Program-made: the position numbers and the translations under genes
Shown: one piece after another, positions 1 through 5,177 of the stretch
Layout of the letters: the number at the start of each line of letters is the position of its first letter
Numbering within the stretch: position 1 is the stretch's first letter
The notes under the pieces: generated by a model
Told to the model about the DNA's origin: nothing
Seen by the model: only the letters and a program-made list of their open reading frames with translations
The model's database searches: none
Source of the DNA: JASFHF01 sp050123335
GTDB taxonomy: Bacteria > Pseudomonadota > Gammaproteobacteria > UBA12402
DNA length: 10,125 nt
Assembly (NCBI GenBank): GCA_050123335.1
Contig: JASFHH010000056.1
Location: forward strand, 1-10,125
Direction of reading: 5' to 3'

Positions 1-1
1 T

Positions 2-56
2 AGTCTTTAATTTTGGAATTGTACTTAATTTAAGTCAAATTCCAAAATTCAAGACT
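2..56. repeat. 55-bp palindromic element after the ATPase gene (REP-like)
   Basis: Arms at 2-20 and 38-56 are inverted repeats matching at 18 of 19 positions (AGTCTTTAATTTTGGAATT against AATTCCAAAATTCAAGACT). Nested inside is a perfect 6-bp stem, ACTTAA at 22-27 and TTAAGT at 29-34. It is followed by TGACCCC and lies 12 bp past the ATPase stop. Read on the minus strand it begins GGGGTCAAGTCTT, which resembles the conserved ends of palindromes mobilised by REP-associated tyrosine transposases; that link is from memory, not a search. It could also serve as a transcription-ending hairpin, although no long U-tract follows. The element may extend beyond the window edge. Confidence 0.6.
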
Positions 57-67
57 TGACCCCATTA

Positions 68-2758
68 TTATTTCGCTATTCTAAATTTCCTCACAATAAA
101 TTTTTCTAATTCTACCAACAAATAAATACCTACCGATGCTGCTAAAATCAAACCCCATTGTTTAAAATCAATCGAAGCCGCCCCAAAAAATCTTTCCATA
201 AAAGGCACATAAGTAAACAACAATTGAAATATAATCGTAATACCTATCGCAATTAATACCGGTTTGCTGCCAAATAATCCCTTCCAATTCCAAGTAGCTT
301 CACGAATTTTACGGCAATTAAACAAATACACGCATTCCGCCATGACAATCATATTTACTACTACAGTCCGTGCCTGCATTATACCAGTTTGCAACTTCAT
401 CTCTAATAAAAACAAACCAAACCCGCATATAACAATTAATGCTGATACAAATAAAATACGCCACAATAAAAATAACGTGATAAGAGGCTGATTCGGCGGA
501 CGCGGTCTACGCTGCATAACATTAGCTTCTGCTGATTCAAATGCTAATGCCAGCGCAAGTGTCACTGCCGTAATTAAATTTACCCATAAAATTTGTACTG
601 CAGTAATCGGCAGCATCATACCAAATAAAATTGCCATTATTAAGATCGCAGCTTCAGCAATATCATTAGGTAAAATATAAATTAAAGTTTTTTTCAAATT
701 ATCGTATACCGTTCTGCCTTCTTCAACTGCATGTGCAATTGAGGCAAAATTATCATCAGCTAATACCATCTCAGACACTTCTTTAGCTGCCTCCGTGCCT
801 CTCTTGCCCATTGCAACACCAATATTAGCTTGTTTTAATGCAGGAGCATCATTTACCCCATCCCCTGTCATAGCTACAATATGATTTCTGGATTGTAATG
901 CTTTAACTAAACGTAATTTGTGTTCCGGAGATGTTCGCGCATAAATATCAACATCTTTTACTACTCCGTGCAACACTTCATCATCAATTTCATCTAGTTC
1001 TTTACCGGTTAAAACTCTATTACAATTTTTTATTCCCACCATATTGGCAATCGCACGCGCAGTTAGTATATGATCTCCGGTAATCATTTTCACTTTTATT
1101 CCAGCGTTTTGAGTTTGCGATACTGCAGCAACTGCTTCCTCACGCGGCAAATCAAGCAAACCAAACAAACCAAGCAAAATCATATCTTGATCTAAATCAG
1201 CAATCGTTAACATTTTCTGCTCTATTGCAGCTGGTTTATACGCAATCGCTATTAATCTTTGACCATTGCTTGCAAGTTTTCTAATATGTTTTCGCCAATA
1301 TTCCAATTGTAATGGTTCTTTGTATCCATCAGTCGATTGAAATTGACACATCGACAAAATTTTCTCCGGCGCTCCTTTAATATAGATAAATCCATGCCCC
1401 TGATCGTCATGATTTAAAGTTCCCATGAATTTATTAGCTGACTCAAAAGGAATAAAATCTGTTGTAGCATATGATTGCCTAAGCGCATGCAAATCAATTC
1501 CAGCTTTTAAACCAAATGCTAATAATGCTCCATCCACCGGGCTACCTTGCAAAATCCATTCATTGCCTACTCGAGTTAATTCAGCATCATTACATAAAAC
1601 TGCGGCTTTCGCTATCGACACAAGCTCTTCGTGCTCATGCATGGCTACTGCTCTTTCATCTATTTTTATTTCACCCGAAGAATTATATCCGCTGCCGGTT
1701 ACATTATAATTATGTTTTGCAGTAATAACATTTTGCGCCGCAAGTTCATTACGCGTTAACGTTCCAGTTTTATCAGTACAAATCACTGAAACACTTCCCA
1801 TGATTTCAACCGCTGGTAATTTACGAATAATCGCATGTCGCTTTGCCATACGGGTAATACCAATTGCTAAAGTAATAGTAATAATTGCTGGCAAACCCTC
1901 TGGAATCGCGGCAACCGCAAGGCTTACCGCTGCCATAAACATATCATCAAAACTATTACCCCAAACAAAAAATCCAATTAAAAAAGTAGTTAATGCCATC
2001 AAGCAAATAATTAAACTAATCCAACGACCCAAAACATTCATCTGTTTCAATAAAGGAGTTTCTAGTGATACAGCTTCCGTAAGCATTTCGCTAATACGGC
2101 CAATTTCGGTCTTTTCTCCCGTGGCGACAACCACACCAACACCTCGGCCGTAAGTTACCAATGTTCCGCTGTATGCCATTGAAACTCGATCACCAAGATT
2201 ACTGGTTATTTCCGTAACACTTTCTGAAGTTTTTTCAACGGGATTTGATTCACCGGTTAAAATTGCTTCCTGAATTTGTAAATTTTTTATGTTTAATAAG
2301 CGTAAATCCGCAGGCACTTTATCACCAGGAGATAAAAAAATTATATCTCCAGGGACTAAATTTTCCGCTAAAATAGTTTGCCGGCGACCATCACGCACCA
2401 CTACTGCTTGCAAGGATAATAAATTACGAATCGCATCTAATGCTTTTTCTGCTTTGCCTTCTTGAATAAAACCAATAATCGCATTTAAAATAACTACACC
2501 CAAAATAACTGTAGCATCAACCCATTCTCGTAAAAAAATGGTAATCCCCGCAGAAATTAATAAAATATAGATTAATACATTATTGAATTGATCCAAAAAA
2601 CGTAGTAAAGCGCTGCGTTTTTTAGCTGTTTTTAAACGGTTAGCTCCATAAGTTTGGATACGCCGATTAATTTCCGGTTGAGTAAGACCTTTTTTAGTAG
2701 TACTTAAATGATGTAAAACTTCCTCTGAAGAAAGAGCATGCCAATTAGTTATTGCCAT
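68..2758 (-). CDS. P-type (type II) cation-transporting ATPase
   Basis: Inner-membrane pump of 896 residues that couples ATP hydrolysis, through an aspartyl-phosphate, to cation transport. Visible in order: an N-terminal cation-ATPase domain (about 5-75); TM1-2 (about 58-100); the actuator loop TGES (168-171); TM3-4 with IPEGLP (285-290); the phosphorylation motif DKTGT with Asp329; KGAPE (461-465) in the nucleotide domain; TGDH (560-563); TGDGVNDAP (631-639); and six C-terminal TM segments. Architecture and length fit the SERCA/PMR1/Na,K-ATPase group. The TM6 stretch reads VNLITAV (726-732), with Ala731 where SERCA has the calcium ligand Asp800, so the ion cannot be assigned to calcium with confidence. 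TM5 reads PNDIAE (697-702). The ATG is 5 bp past the bamE stop with no strong Shine-Dalgarno, which suggests translational coupling. Confidence 0.93.
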   Translation of the reverse strand: MAITNWHALSSEEVLHHLSTTKKGLTQPEINRRIQTYGANRLKTAKKRSALLRFLDQFNNVLIYILLISAGITIFLREWVDATVILGVVILNAIIGFIQEGKAEKALDAIRNLLSLQAVVVRDGRRQTILAENLVPGDIIFLSPGDKVPADLRLLNIKNLQIQEAILTGESNPVEKTSESVTEITSNLGDRVSMAYSGTLVTYGRGVGVVVATGEKTEIGRISEMLTEAVSLETPLLKQMNVLGRWISLIICLMALTTFLIGFFVWGNSFDDMFMAAVSLAVAAIPEGLPAIITITLAIGITRMAKRHAIIRKLPAVEIMGSVSVICTDKTGTLTRNELAAQNVITAKHNYNVTGSGYNSSGEIKIDERAVAMHEHEELVSIAKAAVLCNDAELTRVGNEWILQGSPVDGALLAFGLKAGIDLHALRQSYATTDFIPFESANKFMGTLNHDDQGHGFIYIKGAPEKILSMCQFQSTDGYKEPLQLEYWRKHIRKLASNGQRLIAIAYKPAAIEQKMLTIADLDQDMILLGLFGLLDLPREEAVAAVSQTQNAGIKVKMITGDHILTARAIANMVGIKNCNRVLTGKELDEIDDEVLHGVVKDVDIYARTSPEHKLRLVKALQSRNHIVAMTGDGVNDAPALKQANIGVAMGKRGTEAAKEVSEMVLADDNFASIAHAVEEGRTVYDNLKKTLIYILPNDIAEAAILIMAILFGMMLPITAVQILWVNLITAVTLALALAFESAEANVMQRRPRPPNQPLITLFLLWRILFVSALIVICGFGLFLLEMKLQTGIMQARTVVVNMIVMAECVYLFNCRKIREATWNWKGLFGSKPVLIAIGITIIFQLLFTYVPFMERFFGAASIDFKQWGLILAASVGIYLLVELEKFIVRKFRIAK

Positions 2759-2763
2759 CTAAG

Positions 2764-3075
2764 TTAACCCAGTTTTTTTCTGATACGCACCAAGCGATTA
2801 TTGCTAAAAGTCAAAATGATCTGCCGCTCCGTCATTGGTTGATTTCCATGTTTATACGTATATACATAGTCTAATCGATTATTAGCAAAAACGTTAATTA
2901 ATAATGGCTCTCCTAAAATTCGTTTAGCTGCTGCCTGACTCATCCCAAAATGTAATCTACTAGCCATTTTTTGTGATACCACATTGCCTTGCTGAACATC
3001 CGGTCGATACATGTGACATCCAAATAAACAGCCGCTAATCAGAACCATAAAGAATAAAATTAAAACTTTGCGCAT
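2764..3075 (-). CDS. bamE: BamE (SmpA/OmlA) outer-membrane assembly lipoprotein
   Basis: Small lipoprotein of the Bam complex, which folds beta-barrel proteins into the outer membrane; 103 residues, close to the family's usual length. A hydrophobic signal peptide (1-15) leads to two possible lipobox cysteines, ISGC at Cys16 and LFGC at Cys20; Cys16 fits the consensus better. The mature start YRPDVQQGN (23-31) matches the E. coli BamE segment YRPDINQGN. It is followed by the typical HFGMSQAAAKRILGEP helix-turn (42-57) and the strand region DYVYTY. GGAAG lies about 9 nt before the ATG. It sits first in a two-gene unit with the ATPase. In E. coli bamE directly follows recN; here two outer-membrane protein genes lie between them. 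Confidence 0.93.
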   Translation of the reverse strand: MRKVLILFFMVLISGCLFGCHMYRPDVQQGNVVSQKMASRLHFGMSQAAAKRILGEPLLINVFANNRLDYVYTYKHGNQPMTERQIILTFSNNRLVRIRKKLG

Positions 3076-3106
3076 TTTACTTGCTTCCTATTTTTTTAGT
3101 TTTTGC

Positions 3107-3134
3107 ATTATAACTGATTGCCCGATATTTTGAA
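3107..3134 (-). promoter_or_regulatory. candidate bamE promoter
   Basis: On the minus strand an exact TATAAT (-10, 3107-3112) is preceded by TTCAAA (-35, 3129-3134, 4 of 6 matches to TTGACA) with a 16-bp spacer. The predicted start near 3100 leaves a leader of about 25 nt containing AGGAAG. Two perfect 10-bp palindromes lie just upstream, GTACATGTAC at 3140-3149 and ACAAGCTTGT at 3156-3165, and could be operators. Another exact TATAAT lies further upstream at 3193-3198 without a good -35. Confidence 0.5.
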
Positions 3135-3228
3135 ACAATGTACATGTACCTTTCGACAAGCTTGTTTGCAAATAAACGCTCTCCTTCGGCACATTATACC
3201 TCACCATACCGCGAATAAAATATATATC

Positions 3229-3258
3229 AAAAAAAAGCCAGGCATTTGCCTGGCTTTT
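3229..3258 (-). terminator. rho-independent terminator after the second outer-membrane protein gene
   Basis: On the minus strand GCCAGGC (3248-3254) pairs perfectly with GCCTGGC (3237-3243) across a 4-nt loop. The stem is extended by A-T pairs and followed by a run of eight T (3229-3236). It begins 19 bp past the stop at 3277. It separates the outer-membrane protein unit from bamE, consistent with bamE having its own promoter. Confidence 0.92.
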
Positions 3259-3276
3259 AAATAGAATAGGGGTTTA

Positions 3277-4017
3277 TTAAACCAAACCGCCCACGTTCCC
3301 AAAATGATAAGCAACGTTAAATAACAAGGTATAAACTGAAGCAACTTTAGTAAAGCCGTCCAGAGTTGCTGGATTACTAATATTTTCCGGTTTATTACCA
3401 AATATGTAAGAATAAACTAAATTAATATCAATATTTTGGTTGATATCATAGCCTAAACCAATTGCAGCTTCCGCTTTGACTTTGCTTTTGGTTCTGGTAA
3501 ACGTACTGCCAACTGGAGCAGTCCAAGTCCAAAAATTTCCTCCATTAAAAGTTGTTTTTTGTTTTACATAAGCAGGGCCAACTTTTCCAATAATATTAAA
3601 GCCGGTGTCACCAAAGTTATATTTACCAACTGCTAACAAGTCTACATTCCATCCCTTATAGTTCCAAGAATCTTGAGTGCCTGCTGGACCAATAGTGTAC
3701 TTATTCTTTGGATAATAATTATATCCTAATTCAGCGCCAAGCTTAAAATTCTGAATTTGTGGAAGCGCCCATAAATAACCTAAGAAACCTCGTGCAGCAA
3801 ATCCACGAAATTTTTCACTAGAATTACCTGGAGATGGTGCTTTATCTGCAGCATTTAACTTAGGGGTACTCATTCCGCCATATCCGGCGCCCACACCAAG
3901 ATAAAAACCTGGTAAAGTGCCAATATTACCGCTTGGAGCAGTTAAAGCAGCAGCTGAACTTGCTCCCGCGGTTCCAAGAGCTAAAGCTGCTCCTGTGACC
4001 AAAAGTAGTTTTTTCAT
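3277..4017 (-). CDS. outer-membrane beta-barrel protein, downstream paralogue
   Basis: Predicted secreted outer-membrane protein of 246 residues. A signal peptide begins MKKLLLVTG and ends near SSAA (21-24). The mature part has alternating strands rich in Gly and aromatic residues, typical of small OmpA/opacity-type barrels: FYLGVGAGYGG (38-48), FLGYLWALPQ (78-87), LGAELGYNYYP (93-103), VDLLAVGKYNFG (125-136), AAIGLGYDINQN (184-195), INLVYSYIFG (198-207) and LLFNVAYHFG (231-240). It ends NVGGLV rather than at an aromatic residue. It is a close tandem paralogue of the gene at 4219-4974. AGGAG lies 6 nt before the ATG. A 6-codon upstream ORF ends inside this Shine-Dalgarno. The substrate or role is unknown; structural protein, narrow porin and adhesin are all possible. 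Confidence 0.88.
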   Translation of the reverse strand: MKKLLLVTGAALALGTAGASSAAALTAPSGNIGTLPGFYLGVGAGYGGMSTPKLNAADKAPSPGNSSEKFRGFAARGFLGYLWALPQIQNFKLGAELGYNYYPKNKYTIGPAGTQDSWNYKGWNVDLLAVGKYNFGDTGFNIIGKVGPAYVKQKTTFNGGNFWTWTAPVGSTFTRTKSKVKAEAAIGLGYDINQNIDINLVYSYIFGNKPENISNPATLDGFTKVASVYTLLFNVAYHFGNVGGLV

Positions 4018-4026
4018 TTTTGTCTC

Positions 4027-4047
4027 CTAAAATTTAAGGTTAACCAT
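4027..4047 (-). other. 6-codon upstream ORF overlapping the Shine-Dalgarno
   Basis: ATG GTT AAC CTT AAA TTT TAG encodes MVNLKF and stops within the AGGAG of the downstream barrel gene, in the same frame. The same ATG GTT AAC CTT AAA is conserved upstream of the paralogue, where it stays open into the coding sequence. There is no visible Shine-Dalgarno for the mini-ORF, so its translation is uncertain. The block may be conserved as RNA or by recent duplication. Confidence 0.3.
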
Positions 4048-4050
4048 TTG

Positions 4051-4078
4051 AAAAATTCTCAGAAATCCAAGAATTTTT
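4051..4078 (-). promoter_or_regulatory. leader stem-loop of the downstream barrel gene
   Basis: AAAAATTCT (4051-4059) and AGAATTTTT (4070-4078) form a perfect 9-bp stem around a 10-nt loop in the predicted 5' leader. An equivalent hairpin with a different loop is present before the paralogue (5010-5033). Maintenance of the stem in both copies suggests RNA structure, perhaps for message stability or translation control. Confidence 0.55.
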
Positions 4079-4082
4079 ACAT

Positions 4083-4094
4083 TTTTCTAGAAAA
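4083..4094. promoter_or_regulatory. TTTTCTAGAAAA palindrome at the predicted transcript start
   Basis: Perfect 12-bp palindrome centred about 16 bp downstream of the -10 box of the downstream barrel gene. The counterpart before the paralogue is an 18-bp perfect palindrome (5036-5053). It could act as an operator or as a 5'-terminal RNA hairpin with a CUAG loop. Confidence 0.5.
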
Positions 4095-4103
4095 TAGGCA
4101 GCC

Positions 4104-4132
4104 AGTGTAATGAATTCTCCAAACAAAAGCAA
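4104..4132 (-). promoter_or_regulatory. promoter of the downstream barrel gene
   Basis: On the minus strand TTGCTT (-35, 4127-4132), a 17-bp spacer and TACACT (-10, 4104-4109). The identical -35, the same spacing and a near-identical -10 occur before the paralogue. The predicted start near 4097 gives a leader of about 80 nt. The -35 box sits 1 bp from the T-run of the upstream gene's terminator. Confidence 0.65.
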
Positions 4133-4133
4133 T

Positions 4134-4162
4134 AAAAAAAGCCGAGCATTCGCTCGGCTTTT
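4134..4162 (-). terminator. rho-independent terminator of the upstream barrel gene
   Basis: On the minus strand GCCGAGC (4152-4158) pairs with GCTCGGC (4141-4147) around a 4-nt loop, followed by seven T (4134-4140). It starts 57 bp past the stop at 4219. Its presence indicates that the two paralogues are separate transcription units. Confidence 0.92.
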
Positions 4163-4218
4163 AGGTAGTACTACTAACATATCATGCTAGTTATCACTAC
4201 TTCCTTATAGATCGTTTA

Positions 4219-4974
4219 TTAAACTAAACCATCCACGCTACCAAAGTGGTAAGTTGCGTTTAACAATATGGTATCAACTGAGGCAATTTTGGTATAATCC
4301 TTTGCATTTGCAAGAGATGAACCTGCAATTACTGTGGTAGGATTTTTTGGCCTACTGCCAAAAATGTGTGAATAAACTAGATTAATACCAAAATTTTGGT
4401 TGATGTCATAACCTACACCAATTGCAGCTTCAGGTTTAACTGCTTTTTTGGTATATGAATCTGCTGCTGGGGAAACTTCTACTCCTATAGGAGATGTATC
4501 AACTATAGTTGTTCTTTGTCTAATATAAGCAGCACCAGCTTTACCAATAATGTTAAAACCAGTATCGCTAAAGTTATATTTACCAACTGCTAATAAGTCT
4601 GCATTCCAGCCTTTATAGTTCCAAGAATATACAGGTGCTTTACCAATAGAGTGCTTGTTCTTAGGATAATAGTTATATCCTAATTCAGCACCAAGCTGGA
4701 AATTCTGGATTTGTGGAAGTGCCCACAAATAACCTAAAGATCCTCGGGCAGCAAATCCGCGTGTCTTTTCACTGTGCCCGCCATAGGTTGTACCTGTTCT
4801 TATATCATCAGAATTTAACTTAGTATACATTCCGCCATATCCGGCACCAACACCAACATAAAATCCTGGTAAAGTACCAACATTTTTGCTTGGAGCAGCT
4901 GAAACAGCTGCGGAGCTTACGCCCACAGTACCAAGAGCTATTGCTGCTCCTGTTACTAAAAGTAGTTTTTTCAT
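4219..4974 (-). CDS. outer-membrane beta-barrel protein, upstream paralogue
   Basis: Predicted outer-membrane barrel of 251 residues. The reading frame is open from an ATG at 5004, but the start is placed at 4974: AGGAG lies 7 nt before it, a typical signal peptide (MKKLLLVTG to about SSAA, 21-23) begins there, and the paralogue has an in-frame stop upstream of the equivalent ATG. Blocks shared with the paralogue are RGFAARG (72-78), LGYLWALPQIQNF (80-92), LGAELGYNYYPKNK (94-107), WNYKGWN (118-124), DLLAVGKYNF (126-135) and DTGFNIIGK (137-145). Differences cluster at about 50-70, 157-180 and 207-228, which look like extracellular loops. The C-terminus is TYHFGSVDGLV. Its promoter is flanked upstream by three 22-bp repeats, unlike the paralogue. 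The function is unassigned. Confidence 0.88.
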   Translation of the reverse strand: MKKLLLVTGAAIALGTVGVSSAAVSAAPSKNVGTLPGFYVGVGAGYGGMYTKLNSDDIRTGTTYGGHSEKTRGFAARGSLGYLWALPQIQNFQLGAELGYNYYPKNKHSIGKAPVYSWNYKGWNADLLAVGKYNFSDTGFNIIGKAGAAYIRQRTTIVDTSPIGVEVSPAADSYTKKAVKPEAAIGVGYDINQNFGINLVYSHIFGSRPKNPTTVIAGSSLANAKDYTKIASVDTILLNATYHFGSVDGLV

Positions 4975-5009
4975 TTTTTTTCTCCTAATTTTAAGGTTAA
5001 CCATTAATA

Positions 5010-5033
5010 AAAATTCTTAAGCTATAGAATTTT
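5010..5033 (-). promoter_or_regulatory. leader stem-loop of the upstream barrel gene
   Basis: AAAATTCT (5010-5017) and AGAATTTT (5026-5033) make a perfect 8-bp stem with an 8-nt loop in the predicted leader, at the same place as the 4051-4078 hairpin of the paralogue. The stem sequence is shared and the loop differs. Confidence 0.55.
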
Positions 5034-5035
5034 CA

Positions 5036-5053
5036 CATTTTTCTAGAAAAATG
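5036..5053. promoter_or_regulatory. 18-bp perfect palindrome at the predicted transcript start
   Basis: CATTTTTCTAGAAAAATG is perfectly self-complementary and lies 8 bp downstream of the -10 box, just inside the predicted transcript. As RNA it could form a 7-bp stem with a CUAG loop at the 5' end. As DNA it could be an operator. The paralogue has a shorter version at 4083-4094. Confidence 0.5.
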
Positions 5054-5061
5054 GAATGTGC

Positions 5062-5090
5062 AGTATAATTGACCAATCAGAAAAAAGCAA
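5062..5090 (-). promoter_or_regulatory. promoter of the upstream barrel gene
   Basis: On the minus strand TTGCTT (-35, 5085-5090), a 17-bp spacer and TATACT (-10, 5062-5067). The predicted start near 5055 gives a leader of about 80 nt. The -35 box is 7 bp from the edge of a 22-bp tandem repeat array, a position suited to a regulator contacting RNA polymerase. Confidence 0.7.
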
Positions 5091-5097
5091 CAAAAAA

Positions 5098-5163
5098 ATA
5101 CAGAATAATCGTACAAATTATGCAGAATAATCGTATACGCTATGCAGAAAAATCTTACAAATA
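5098..5163. repeat. three 22-bp tandem repeats upstream of the barrel promoter
   Basis: Units at 5098-5119, 5120-5141 and 5142-5163 are contiguous and each exactly 22 bp. All begin ATRCAGAAWAATC; the first two share CAGAATAATCGTA and the third reads CAGAAAAATCTTA. The first and third also share TACAAAT. A 22-bp period is close to two helical turns, so all copies face the same side of the DNA. The array fills the gap between the recN stop and the -35 box. Its position and period suggest binding sites for a regulator, possibly an OmpR/PhoB-type protein, which is inference. There is no sign of a terminator for recN here. Confidence 0.75.
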
Positions 5164-5177
5164 TTGATTTTAGATAA

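Noticed and set aside
1425..2153. Plus-strand open frames within the ATPase gene
   Set aside because: They lie antisense to a gene with all P-type ATPase motifs and show no domain or ribosome site of their own.
3201..3401. 66-codon minus-strand frame overlapping the end of the downstream barrel gene
   Set aside because: It overlaps the barrel gene in another frame, runs through a strong terminator and has no recognisable protein features.
4975..5004. Longer start for the upstream barrel protein (ATG at 5004)
   Set aside because: It would put 10 charged residues before the signal peptide and would include the Shine-Dalgarno in the coding sequence; the paralogue has an in-frame TAG at the same place.
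5098..5163. CRISPR-like array
   Set aside because: The 22-bp units are directly adjacent with no spacers, and there are no cas genes.
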